64,000 bases of DNA from Pseudovibrio sp. M1P-2-3 (GTDB taxonomy: Bacteria; Pseudomonadota; Alphaproteobacteria; Rhizobiales; Stappiaceae): positions 124,001-188,000 of the forward strand of contig NZ_JARRCW010000002.1 of assembly GCF_031501865.1 (NCBI RefSeq). The letters are read 5' to 3'. Numbering within the stretch: the stretch's first letter is position 1; each line of letters begins with the position of its first letter. Positions 30,383-38,978 of this stretch are shown here, one piece after another. The position numbers and the translations under genes were made by a program. The notes beneath the pieces were generated by a model, which saw only the letters and a program-made list of their open reading frames with translations, was not told where the DNA came from and made no database searches.

Positions 30383-32211
30383 TGTAAGTTTTCCGCCTCA
30401 CTTAACGCTAAGTTTGTTTCACCTACAGGCAATATCTGCTCACTATGTATTATGTAGTTTTTTATTGTCCCACCACGCCCCATTATTGAAACTACGCCTG
30501 TCTTCGAAATATTAATCGCCTTCATGTGCTCGGCGCCGTAATAACAGGAGTCCAGCACATCCCCACTAACAATATCTCCTAAATATATCCTATTGGCATA
30601 GTTAATAAAAACAACGTAAGAACCAAATACGACAAAGTCTTCTACAGTATTTGCCTCAGAATTCACGAACTGAACATCGTGGTACCATACACCATCGTCT
30701 CTATATACTTTATCTATTGCCGATCTATGCGTTACAAGCAGTACATCAGGGCTTAACCACTTCATCCTCTTAGGCAGCTTACCTGAAGTCTTCTCAACAA
30801 CTTGATGGGAGTTTGTATCAAGTAGATATATAGAGCCTCCTCGCTCACCAACTGCTAATATCTCTCCAGTCGGAGAGACTGCAATCGACCAGATCGGTTC
30901 AGATGAGCGGAAAATTTCTATAGTCTTATCATTTAGGAGCTGAAGCACACGACCATCTTCAAGAGCGACATAGAAGCAACTGGTCTTAATACTAAAAGAA
31001 ATGTCCCTGACTGCTGCAGAAAAATCAAAAGACTTAATCTTCTGATTATCTTTAATTAAATAGCCCTTACCGCAAGTTGAACCGAGCAATGCTTCACTAT
31101 TTTTTCCGAGCTCAATACGTTTGAAATATCCACCTTCCAATGAAAGCTTCTGTAAGACTTGAGCAGTTCCCACAACCACTGGCCCTTCAGACTGCAAACC
31201 AATTCTTAAGACCAGACCCTCCTCACCACATGCAATAATATCATCATTATGATTACAGCATGACCAAACGGCTGGAGGTGTCTGTTTAAACTCAGAAATT
31301 CTCTCTCCAGTATCACAGTTGAACTTAATGATTGATCCATCGCGAACCTGCACAAAAGCTATAGAGGGATCCGCCTCACTAAACTTCACCCATCTCGTCT
31401 TAAATGGAGCTTTAAATGCAACTTTTATTGGATTTAGGTTGGCCGGATCGATTTCATAGACGTTTCTATCAAAACTTGATGCCAGCAAGCGTCCACCTTT
31501 GCTCCTCGTAACATGTTCAAGGTCATCATTAGTAAACAGCTCTCCAAATTGACAATCCAATGCGAAAGTATCAGTCTTACGAACAACAACTCTGACTAGA
31601 AATCGCTGATCACACGCTGCAATAAACTCATCTGAACCAACCTCCTCAAACCAATGAAAAGTTTCAACGATCTTGTGAGGAGAAACAAATGTCTCAACAT
31701 GACCATTGGCATAAACACCAATGCAGCCATTATTGGTTCCGAAAAGAGCATAACTACCACATGAAGAATACTTAGTTGTTATGATGTCATAGAAAGAAGC
31801 TCGACCAGAACTTAAAACGTTACCCTGAAAGTCCAACTCAACAATGGAAGAGTTACCCGTCCGAGTGATCAATTTCGCTTCAGTCGGATGAAGATCAACG
31901 GCTTGAGATGTCGAGTGAATAGGTTCGACATCGTCAATGCCTTCGAGGCGGATGTTTTTCCGAAAAATCTGACTGATGGAATTTTGATCTTCATACGATC
32001 CGAGAAAGATCTCACGGCCACCACCCATTGCAGCGATTAGTTTACGCGCAGGACAAATGGAAATTCCGTCGATCATTCCATCGTGAGCTGCAAACTCACC
32101 TTGAACATCAAGTTGCTCATTTAGTATCAAAATCTTGCCGTATCGAGTGCCTGCGAACAGCATCTTGGCTTGGCCATCATATGCAAATGAGTTAGCCGAC
32201 TGGTAGAACAT
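30379..32211 (-). CDS. Large beta-propeller (WD40-like) protein, first of two
   Basis: About 610 residues from the ATG at 32211 (MFYQSANSF), which follows a GGGGGCGG ribosome site. An alternative in-frame ATG at 32268 lies before the terminator-like hairpin and would add 19 residues encoded across it. The protein consists of divergent propeller blades (AAHDGMIDGISICPARKLIAAMGG, ILAVGERGGSIYLLD, VALEDGRVLQLL; parts shown) with no signal peptide or catalytic motif. It is more diverged than the second WD40 gene of the operon. It overlaps the next gene by four bases. It stands directly downstream of the 28-codon peptide gene, so it is a natural candidate for the partner that binds that peptide; this is inference. 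Confidence 0.8.
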   Translation of the reverse strand: MFYQSANSFAYDGQAKMLFAGTRYGKILILNEQLDVQGEFAAHDGMIDGISICPARKLIAAMGGGREIFLGSYEDQNSISQIFRKNIRLEGIDDVEPIHSTSQAVDLHPTEAKLITRTGNSSIVELDFQGNVLSSGRASFYDIITTKYSSCGSYALFGTNNGCIGVYANGHVETFVSPHKIVETFHWFEEVGSDEFIAACDQRFLVRVVVRKTDTFALDCQFGELFTNDDLEHVTRSKGGRLLASSFDRNVYEIDPANLNPIKVAFKAPFKTRWVKFSEADPSIAFVQVRDGSIIKFNCDTGERISEFKQTPPAVWSCCNHNDDIIACGEEGLVLRIGLQSEGPVVVGTAQVLQKLSLEGGYFKRIELGKNSEALLGSTCGKGYLIKDNQKIKSFDFSAAVRDISFSIKTSCFYVALEDGRVLQLLNDKTIEIFRSSEPIWSIAVSPTGEILAVGERGGSIYLLDTNSHQVVEKTSGKLPKRMKWLSPDVLLVTHRSAIDKVYRDDGVWYHDVQFVNSEANTVEDFVVFGSYVVFINYANRIYLGDIVSGDVLDSCYYGAEHMKAINISKTGVVSIMGRGGTIKNYIIHSEQILPVGETNLALSEAENLQ

Positions 32212-32237
32212 ATCCGCCCCCAGGAAGAAAAGATTAA

Positions 32238-32259
32238 AGCCGAGAGTTTCCCCTCGGCT
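32238..32259 (-). terminator. Intrinsic terminator/attenuator between peptide gene and operon
   Basis: On the minus strand AGCCGAG (32259-32253) pairs perfectly with CTCGGCT (32244-32238) across an 8-base loop and is followed by TTAATCTTTTCTT. It begins 29 bases after the stop codon of the 28-codon peptide gene and precedes the preferred start of the WD40 gene. Partial termination here would give many peptide transcripts per full-length operon transcript. Confidence 0.65.
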
Positions 32260-32288
32260 ATATTCCATAAGTAAACAAAAAACTAAGT

Positions 32289-32375
32289 TTACTTCTCACC
32301 ACGCACGCGGAGCTGCTTGTTTCCGCGAACACTATTCTTACCTGTACGCTTAGTAGTCTTTCTCAAGATAACCAT
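32289..32375 (-). CDS. 28-residue basic peptide heading the azapteridine-like operon
   Basis: An ATG-to-TAA frame of 28 codons too short for routine gene calling. It starts MVILRKTTKRTGKN and ends QLRVRGEK; about 11 of 28 residues are Lys or Arg, with no cysteine and no aromatic residue. It has the best ribosome site in the region (TAGGAGAT, 7 bases before the ATG), a sigma70-like promoter close upstream and an intrinsic-terminator-like hairpin immediately downstream. It shares strand and spacing with the biosynthetic genes that follow. These traits fit a small peptide that serves as substrate, carrier or leader for the downstream enzymes. It does not resemble any ribosomal protein or leader peptide I know. 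A transcription-attenuating leader peptide is an alternative, but there is no run of one regulatory amino-acid codon. Confidence 0.65.
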   Translation of the reverse strand: MVILRKTTKRTGKNSVRGNKQLRVRGEK

Positions 32376-32412
32376 GCTTATATCTCCTAATTAAAGCGTG
32401 AGTTACTAAGGA

Positions 32413-32441
32413 AATGTACTTATTAACTAAGTATACGTCAA
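32413..32441 (-). promoter_or_regulatory. Sigma70-like promoter of the peptide/azapteridine operon
   Basis: On the minus strand TTGACG (32441-32436) is separated by exactly 17 bases from TACATT (32418-32413). Transcription would start about 30 bases before the peptide ATG at 32375. The surrounding 240-bp intergenic region is strongly AT-rich and divergent with the MFS gene. Confidence 0.55.
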
Positions 32442-32455
32442 ACACAAAAGTGTTT
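32440..32455. promoter_or_regulatory. Palindrome next to the -35 box (possible operator)
   Basis: AAACAC (32440-32445), AAAA, then GTGTTT (32450-32455) form a perfect 6-bp inverted repeat that touches the operon's -35 hexamer. A DNA-binding regulator could act here on the operon and perhaps on the divergent exporter. No regulator gene is visible in the island. Confidence 0.4.
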
Positions 32456-32618
32456 AGATTAAATTTTCTAATTTTATAATTTGCTTTTTTACTTAATATA
32501 TAAACAATTACTCTTCACAAAGATGAATAATGCATAAAAATTTATAACTAATTCAAAGTAAGATATCCTGATATTCTCCGAATCAGAATTACAAAAAGGC
32601 GACTAAAGCGGAGATAAG

Positions 32619-33800
32619 ATGAAGCTTCTGATATTATTTTTTGCAAATTTCATAGCATCGATTGCGATGGGAATCTCACTCACAATTGTGCCTTGGGAAC
32701 TCGCTCAAACCAGCGGTGGTGCAAAATTCTTAGCCTTTACGGCCACCTGGTCTACCGCAGTGTTAATATTTGTTTCCCCTATCGCCGGACGTTTAGTCGA
32801 CAGCATATCACGACGCTATTCGCTAGTATTATGTGTTGTTATCATGGCAGTCGTTTTACAGCTAGCTGCTATCGCTTATGGTAGCCAAGTATTCAAGGTC
32901 ATCAGTTTAAGCATTTTCTATTTCTGCTCTCAAATATTTTTCCTGTTTTTTTACAATGCATTAAGCGCATTCATACAAGAAATTTTCAAAGATACAGAAC
33001 GTGGCAAAGTGAATGGTTGGATGCAGGCCGAGATGCAGGCCGCGACTTTCGTCGTCGGCCTTCTAATGATTTATTTAGTAAATGAAAGAGATTTCCAGCT
33101 TGCTCTTATGATAAATGGTGGCTTGCTGGTAATTGCTGCGATTTTACTCCGTTTAATTACATACACACAGAAAAAGAGAGCCGCGCGAGCAAAAACTTCT
33201 AAAGATGTCTATCGAGTGATATTTAGTCGGCTAGATCTAATTTTACTTGGCATTGGCGGTAACATTACCTTCGTCTGCGTAATGATGCTAAACATTATTC
33301 ATCCAGTCTATTTCAACAATGTACTTAACCTAGAAATTGCAGCCTTAGCACAACTTTCCATATCTTTCGGTATAGGCGCGGGCTTGGGAGGTTTCTTTAT
33401 TGGGAGGTTTGTTTCTGACACCTCCGCATTACCTATTATCAAAATCTGCCTTCTTGTCTATTCAGGATCACTTTTGACAATCTGCCTGAACCCTCAACTA
33501 GTGACAATCTTAGTACTGTATGGCGTTATGGGCGCTACTGGTTCTGCTATTCGAGTAGCCTTCAATACCTACGTCATGAGTGTGATAGATACATCGATTT
33601 TCGGAAGTTATTTAGGTGTCATCAGTACACTAACTTATATACAACGAACTATATTTGGCCTCATGCTTGGCTTGATAATAAGTGTTTTCCCAAACTCAAA
33701 CTATTACTGGTTTGCTTTTGCAATCATTTCGTTCGGGGCTCTTTGTATTCTAATCGCTTCGGTAACCACATCTGAGCAAAAACTAGAAATGGAATACTAG
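32619..33800 (+). CDS. MFS transporter divergent from the azapteridine-like operon
   Basis: A 393-residue integral membrane protein of the major facilitator superfamily with about 12 predicted helices. It has an MFS loop signature after helix 2 (GRLVDSISRRYSL), a charged central loop (TQKKRAARAKTSKD, about residues 186-200) and a short polar C-terminus. The ribosome site is GGAG, 7 bases before the ATG. It is transcribed away from the biosynthetic operon across the shared AT-rich region and is low in GC like that operon, so it most likely exports the pathway product and protects the producer. MFS exporters are commonly linked to toxoflavin-type clusters. Confidence 0.82.
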   Translation: MKLLILFFANFIASIAMGISLTIVPWELAQTSGGAKFLAFTATWSTAVLIFVSPIAGRLVDSISRRYSLVLCVVIMAVVLQLAAIAYGSQVFKVISLSIFYFCSQIFFLFFYNALSAFIQEIFKDTERGKVNGWMQAEMQAATFVVGLLMIYLVNERDFQLALMINGGLLVIAAILLRLITYTQKKRAARAKTSKDVYRVIFSRLDLILLGIGGNITFVCVMMLNIIHPVYFNNVLNLEIAALAQLSISFGIGAGLGGFFIGRFVSDTSALPIIKICLLVYSGSLLTICLNPQLVTILVLYGVMGATGSAIRVAFNTYVMSVIDTSIFGSYLGVISTLTYIQRTIFGLMLGLIISVFPNSNYYWFAFAIISFGALCILIASVTTSEQKLEMEY

Positions 33801-33918
33801 GAAATCAAAACACCACTATTAGCGTAACCGGCCGTTCAAGATCGCCTTACGGGCTTAGCGCTAATGGCTTATCTTCCCCTTCAGTTTTAAATGGAGGTGT
33901 GATTTGTCGAAGGAAAAA

Positions 33919-34041
33919 ATGGCACGCCGATCTTGGACCCAAGAGGAAAAGGCTGCAATTGTCGCCAAGATTGGTGTGGATGGAACCAGTATCCCAGCTG
34001 TGGCCAGGGCATTGCCAAGTTGTTTGATCTTGGGTAGCTAA
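33919..34041 (+). pseudogene. N-terminal fragment of a helix-turn-helix transposase gene
   Basis: A 40-codon frame beginning MARRSWTQEEKAAIVAKIG, like the start of IS66/IS3-type TnpA proteins. It breaks off in the helix-turn-helix after IPAVARAL. The adjoining sequence is an IS6-type transposase gene, so this is a truncated remnant. Confidence 0.55.
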
Positions 34042-34046
34042 CCGCG

Positions 34047-34757
34047 ATGAAAGTCCCAAGTTCATTTGCCCGCCTGAATGGTTTCCGTTTTCCTCGAGAA
34101 GTTATCGCTTACGCTGTCTGGGCGTATTATCGCTTCGCTATGAGTACGGCCGATGTTGAAGACCTTTTGGCGGAACGTGGCGTTGTTGTCAGCCGGGAAA
34201 CTGTCCGGTTATGGGTTAACCGCTTTGGGCGCCATTTTGCAGAATGCATCCGCAGGGACCGACCAAAACCCAATAGGAAATGGCATCTGGATGAGGTCGT
34301 CATTTCAATTAGTGGGAAATAATATTGGCTCTGGCGGGCCATTGACGGGGATGGGGATGTGCTCGATATTTTGGTGCAAACCCGCCGTAATATCAAAGCA
34401 GCTCGCCGTTTTTTCAAGAAACTGGTTGCGCAATATGGCGAGCCACGAGTGGTGGTGACTGATAAATTGCGCAGCTATATCAAACCGGTCAAGGCTCTTG
34501 CACCTAAAGCAGATCACCGGGCACACAAAGGGTTGAATAACAGTATTGAAAATTCTCATCGGCCCACAAGAAAACGAGAGAAGATCATGGGGCGGTTCAA
34601 GTCGCTCCGGCAAGCACAACGGTTCCTCTCGGCATTTGATCAGATCAACACTATTTTCCGTCCTCGCCGTTATAAACTATCCGCTCTCTCCTACCGCCAC
34701 GCCAGAAATGATGCCCTCAAACTTTGGACCGGCTACACAGCCAAAATGGCGGCCTGA
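34047..34757 (+). pseudogene. IS6-family transposase with in-frame stop
   Basis: Reading through one TAA at 34320-34322 gives a 236-codon IS6/IS26-type DDE transposase. It shows the helix-turn-helix (TADVEDLLAERGVVVSRETVRLW), WHLDEV (first catalytic Asp), VVTDKLRSY (second Asp) and ENSHRPTRKREK with the catalytic Glu. The stop falls between SISGK and YWLWRAIDGDGD, both well conserved, and the frame is unchanged afterwards. It is a point nonsense mutation and the element is probably dead. Confidence 0.85.
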
Positions 34758-34878
34758 ACCTTAAACAAATAAGGCTTAAACAACCCACATCAAACAACTT
34801 GATGAAATGAACACGCCCCTCCGGCCTCGCAGTGAGGCATACTGATGTGCGTTAATTAAGCGATCAAGAGGAACGTTC

Positions 34879-35907
34879 ATGACTAAGATTGTAACGGTTG
34901 GGTTGGATCTTGCGAAATCCATCTTTCAGGTACACTGCGCGGATGAAGCGGGAACCCCTTTGCTTCGCAAGCGGATGCGACGTGGTCAAGTCATAGAGTT
35001 TTTTGCGGGTATCGAGCCCTGCCTCGTTGGCATGGAGGCTTGCAGCAGCGCGCATTACTGGGCTCGTGAATTGCAAGCATTGGGCCATGAGGTGAAGCTG
35101 GTTCCACCGCAAGATGTCAAACCGTTTGTAAAGAGCCAGAAGAACGATGCGGCTGATGCAGAAGCAATCGCCGAAGCGGTTCAGCGCCCGACTATGCGTT
35201 TTGCAGCAATAAAAAGCGCGGAACAGCAATCTCTTCTAGACCTGCATCGCACTCGCGAACTTCTGGTACGCCAGAAGACAATGTTGATCAATGCAATCCG
35301 CGGCCATTGCGGCGAGTTCGGCCTCGTGGTAGGCGCTGGCGCAGCAAAGGTTAGCGAACTTATCATAGTCATCAAAGACTCGAAAGACACTCGTCTGCCA
35401 GCCCTAGCACGTAAAGCCCTGAATTTTTTGGCAGAGCAGTTGAAAGAAACGCAAACACAGATCAAGGCGCTGGAAAGAAAGCTTAACGAGTGGCACACCG
35501 ACAATGAAGACAGCAAACGGCTGGAGACGATTCCCGGAGTTGGCGTCATCACTGCGACCGCGCTGGTTGCAACAATCGGCGATGTTACCCAGTTCCGCAG
35601 TGCCCGCCAGCTTGCCGCATGGCTCGGCTTGGTGCCTAAACAGTACTCGAACGGCGGTAAGGAAAAATTAGGAAGAATATCGAAACGCGGTGACGGCTAT
35701 CTGCGCAAGCTTCTGGTTCACGGGGCAAGGACAAGTTTGGGCTGGTCCCGGCGAAAACAGGACGGTTTGTCCCAGTGGCAAAAGGCATTGCTTGAACGGC
35801 GCCCGACCAACGTAGTCCTGGTTGCCATGGCCAATAAAATGGCGCGCACCGTCTGGGCCCTGCTCAGCAAGTCGCAAACATATCGGTACAACTCAGTGGA
35901 AGTATAA
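34879..35907 (+). CDS. IS110-family transposase, intact copy
   Basis: A 342-residue DEDD transposase. The RuvC-like catalytic acids are visible: D10 (GLDLAKS), E53 (GMEAC), D90 and D93 (KNDAADAEA). The C-terminal Tnp20-type domain carries IPGVGVITATALVATIGD, ARQLAAWLGLVPKQYSNGGK and RGDGYLRKLLVHGAR. It begins after GAGGAACGTTC. This is the full-length partner of the truncated copy at 25396-26129. Its 3' end at 36155 joins a fragment of an IS6 transposase gene, suggesting insertion into that older element. Confidence 0.93.
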   Translation: MTKIVTVGLDLAKSIFQVHCADEAGTPLLRKRMRRGQVIEFFAGIEPCLVGMEACSSAHYWARELQALGHEVKLVPPQDVKPFVKSQKNDAADAEAIAEAVQRPTMRFAAIKSAEQQSLLDLHRTRELLVRQKTMLINAIRGHCGEFGLVVGAGAAKVSELIIVIKDSKDTRLPALARKALNFLAEQLKETQTQIKALERKLNEWHTDNEDSKRLETIPGVGVITATALVATIGDVTQFRSARQLAAWLGLVPKQYSNGGKEKLGRISKRGDGYLRKLLVHGARTSLGWSRRKQDGLSQWQKALLERRPTNVVLVAMANKMARTVWALLSKSQTYRYNSVEV

Positions 35908-36155
35908 AGCGTCGTATTAAAACCAATTGCGAGGGTGATCGTGATGTGATGGCAAAACAGGGTAACCGGGACCAACTAACCCCGTGGCATTGTCGGAGCT
36001 TCGAGCTCGCCAACTTGATTGGGTGTTGGTCTACGAATTCCATCAGGGCTAGCGGAATAGACCGCGCAAACAGGCCGGATAGATGACTGCAAACCTACAT
36101 TGCTAAAACTCATAAAACGCTTGCAATCCGGGGCGTGTTCATAGATGGCAATGCC
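35422..36155 (+). repeat. 734-bp direct repeat (with 25396-26129) bracketing the island
   Basis: This segment of the intact IS110 element is repeated at 25396-26129 in the same orientation with about three mismatches and an exact offset of 10,026 bases. The two copies enclose the GTP-cyclohydrolase/WD40 operon and its exporter. Homologous recombination between them would excise the whole island as a circle. Confidence 0.9.
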
Positions 36156-36255
36156 AAGTAAACCCATTTGCCTTTTACCTTGAGGTACGTCTCGTCCATG
36201 CGCCACGAGGTTCCCACTTTATGTTTTTGTTTTCTGGCTTCTTTTGCAATCAACG
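36156..36255 (-). pseudogene. IS6-family transposase fragment
   Basis: On the minus strand this stretch encodes, in frame, GTSWRMDETYLKVKGKWVYL, the highly conserved first-Asp region of IS6/IS240 transposases. It is cut off at 36155 by the IS110 end and has no remaining C-terminal part. It is a remnant only. Confidence 0.75.
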
Positions 36256-37046
36256 GCGAATACTTCCCCCCCCCTCAAACTCGTCGTTTCAAGTCAGTGG
36301 CTATACAACAAAAAAACAAAATTGGAATTTTCAGAGGTGCCCTGTAATGTCAGTCATGGATTCAGCCCCATGCTTGCCTCCCAGGTTTGCAAGGTCTGGG
36401 AGACCATACGGATACAAAAGGAATGCAGCTGTAATAATTGAAGTGAGTATAATAACCAAATTCATAATATAACTTCATATTATGAATATAAACTTCCCAT
36501 TACAGGTATCTATTGTTACTTATTATTTATCAATGAACATTTTACTTGAGCTTACACCTACATTAACGTAACCTACTAGATAGGTAAGTAATGTTGACCT
36601 ATATTCCAAATAGGAAGTAGAAATGATATCAACTTAGTTCAATACGCAATTATGTATGCGCGAAACTGATGTATAATTCCCAATTAGCATGACTTGTTTG
36701 AGTGAACATCTCTCTTAGGGGTTACTTTTATTACCGGAGCTAAGAGAAAGATGACTTAATTACTCCGTTGAATAGCTGTTGACGGGACTATTGGCTACGG
36801 TAACGCCATCTAACGCGCATGATGAAAAGAACAAGAAAGTAAGAGGCCTAGCGCTTCGCAGCTATAGAAAAGAAATTTACCCACTGATCTATGGAAATGG
36901 GCAAATACCCTGTTCAACAGTTCAACTCCCCCGAAAAGAGGTAAGCGTGTGATATCTTTGATTTAGCTATACAAAAATGCGTTTAGATTTGATCTGTCAG
37001 GTTGAGCGCATACCAATGCAATACCAAGATACGTGAAGAATATGAA
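36256..37046. other. AT-rich intergenic stretch without a recognisable gene
   Basis: About 790 bases with no supported coding region. Visible structures are a perfect 10-bp inverted repeat at 36461-36486 and a longer-looped pair, TCTCTTAG (36711-36718) with CTAAGAGA (36740-36747). It precedes the GNAT-like gene and may contain its promoter. Confidence 0.5.
36461..36486. repeat. Perfect 10-bp inverted repeat
   Basis: TTCATAATAT (36461-36470) and ATATTATGAA (36477-36486) are exact reverse complements separated by six bases. It is too AT-rich and lacks the U-tract needed for a strong terminator. An operator or a chance palindrome in AT-rich DNA are both possible. Confidence 0.45.
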
Positions 37047-37580
37047 ATGTCAGATGATCTACAATCAATAACCTATTTTGATCCTCCACATGAGATACCT
37101 TTACTGGATCAGATTGGAAAACTTCGCATAACTGCCTGGTGTCAACGAACTGGTGTTTCTGAAGAAATAAAAACAAAAGGAAAATGGCTTGATGATATGG
37201 ACAATAGTGCCCGGCACTATATCTTGAAAAACCAAGCATCAGAATTGATTGGTGCAGCACGGGTGAACTTTTTTGACTCAGTTGAGAAGGTTGATTACAT
37301 ATCCAAATTCCACTTCAAAAAGACGATGAGTGGCCCAATAGCGGTAATATCCCGGTTGGTAATTCTAAAAGAATTCAGCCATCGTAAACTGGGTAGAGAA
37401 TTTGATTTGCTTCGTATCAACCAAATCAGAGAAATGTGTGCCAGCGGAATTTTGGCAATTGCAGGCTTTTATCGGCTGAACGAACTAAAATGCATGGGCT
37501 TCCAACTAGCTGGTCCACCTTTCTCCGAAAGGGAGCTACCTAATCATGTCGCCTTCCCAGTATGCAACTATTTGGAGTAG
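37047..37580 (+). CDS. GNAT-like N-acyltransferase fold protein
   Basis: About 177 residues from the ATG at 37047 (MSDDLQS); a TTG 15 codons upstream is less likely. The arrangement resembles GNAT or acyl-homoserine-lactone-synthase-like folds: an N-terminal helix with RITAWCQRTGV, a strand SELIGAARVNFFDS, the core strand AVISRLVILKEFSHRKLGREFDLLRI, then FYRLNELKCMGFQLAGPPF (each partly quoted). A Q/RxxGxG/A acetyl-CoA loop is only approximate (HRKLGREF). The substrate is unknown. The nearby MFS-like and NRPS-fragment genes hint at a decayed secondary-metabolite locus. Confidence 0.6.
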   Translation: MSDDLQSITYFDPPHEIPLLDQIGKLRITAWCQRTGVSEEIKTKGKWLDDMDNSARHYILKNQASELIGAARVNFFDSVEKVDYISKFHFKKTMSGPIAVISRLVILKEFSHRKLGREFDLLRINQIREMCASGILAIAGFYRLNELKCMGFQLAGPPFSERELPNHVAFPVCNYLE

Positions 37581-37844
37581 AAAGACTCTCGCTGCCAACC
37601 CAAAAGCTAGGCACATAACCGGAAACAAATAGCCGCCACTCGGCTGGGAGTGGAAAGGAAGACCCGATGTCTTTATCATATCTGGCTGCTATTCCTAGTA
37701 ACTTCTTGTTTCAGCCTTCCTCCCCCATCTGTACAAGGTCAGCGAGTTAGCCCACAAATGGAGAGATACAGCGCAGCTGATTCACTGTATCTCAATTTCA
37801 AAGAGCAATGATCCTTTTTTGCCCACTTTCTTGAAGAATTCAGA

Positions 37845-38903
37845 ATGAAATATTCTATTAAGTTTGTCCTGATCCGTATTTTTACGGCCGTAACCCTGTT
37901 TGCTACACTAGGCAAGGCAAACGTTTGGCTGGATACAGCTTCCAATACCATCCTCGCTCTGGGGTATCGTATCGAGCTAGTTCTTCTCCCTCTTACTTTT
38001 GCTCTGCTGGGTACCAGAGCTTTGATTTTCTCTTTTGCAGTAATGTCTGGGGGGGTAGTCCTGTTTGCGCTGGGGGATAAATCGATGGTTACCTTGCTTG
38101 CGGCGCTCTTATTCGCCTATGGAGCAGCAATAAGTGGTTTTCTTTTAAAAAATGTGGCTGCTCAAAGCAAAAACGGAGCTGCAAAAAATCGCATGGCCCT
38201 AAACGCTGGTGCACTTATGGGGGGGCTGTGCATCATGATCCCCTTCCTAACGCCCACACTTTTCTTTTGGTGTTCCGCCTTAATCTTGGGGGGGTGTCTG
38301 TTTTTGGCGCTTCAATGCCCCCTTCGTTTAGCTGATGTACAAATGAAAATGTTTCGAGGTCTAAAGCTTGCAACCCTGTTCGCCTGGGTGCTGATGGGAA
38401 CGACCATGGGTATGGCAATTTTTGGCACCTTTTCAGTTTTACCCCAAACCCTTTTGGAAACAACAGGTACGCTGCCTGTCTGGTACGGCTCCATGGTCAT
38501 CTTGAACAGTTTTATTATTGTTGTCGCTCAAATGCCGGTTCTCAAATTGATTGAGCTCACCGGACGCTATCGAGTGCTTGTTATGATCGGGCTAATTTTC
38601 ATGGTATTTGGCCTTTATATTCTCATTGATATTATTCCCATTCACTCATTTTTCGCCGCCGCTATATGGACAGTTTTGGTCTCCATCTCAAAATGCACCA
38701 TTCCTCACCTTGACTACTATTCCGCTCGGCAAAAAGCTCTATTTGTCAAAGAAATCAGTGTTGGTCTAGGCGCTGGCCTTACCGTCTTCATTATGCGCTC
38801 GGTCCCAGGTGCATATAATGCATCGGTGATAGCGGTGCTGGGTATTTCTTTTACCCTTATTTGGTGGTCAATGACGTATCGTCAACTTCGTCTCTATGAT
38901 TAA
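37845..38903 (+). CDS. MFS-like multi-spanning membrane protein
   Basis: A 352-residue, highly hydrophobic protein with about 10-12 predicted transmembrane helices and few charged loops (for example AAQSKNGAAKNRMALN near residue 110 and YYSARQKALFVKE near 300). It has the general look of a major-facilitator efflux protein but is somewhat shorter than the usual 400 residues, and it lacks a textbook motif A. The substrate is unknown. It lies between the GNAT-like gene and an IS66 element that separates it from an NRPS fragment; export of an NRPS product is a plausible former role. Confidence 0.6.
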   Translation: MKYSIKFVLIRIFTAVTLFATLGKANVWLDTASNTILALGYRIELVLLPLTFALLGTRALIFSFAVMSGGVVLFALGDKSMVTLLAALLFAYGAAISGFLLKNVAAQSKNGAAKNRMALNAGALMGGLCIMIPFLTPTLFFWCSALILGGCLFLALQCPLRLADVQMKMFRGLKLATLFAWVLMGTTMGMAIFGTFSVLPQTLLETTGTLPVWYGSMVILNSFIIVVAQMPVLKLIELTGRYRVLVMIGLIFMVFGLYILIDIIPIHSFFAAAIWTVLVSISKCTIPHLDYYSARQKALFVKEISVGLGAGLTVFIMRSVPGAYNASVIAVLGISFTLIWWSMTYRQLRLYD

Positions 38904-38978
38904 ATGTATGGTCCCGCAGGGAGATGGAATCAATTAGAGCGATCGGGGACGCCGACCTATCTATCAAAAGAGGCCTCA

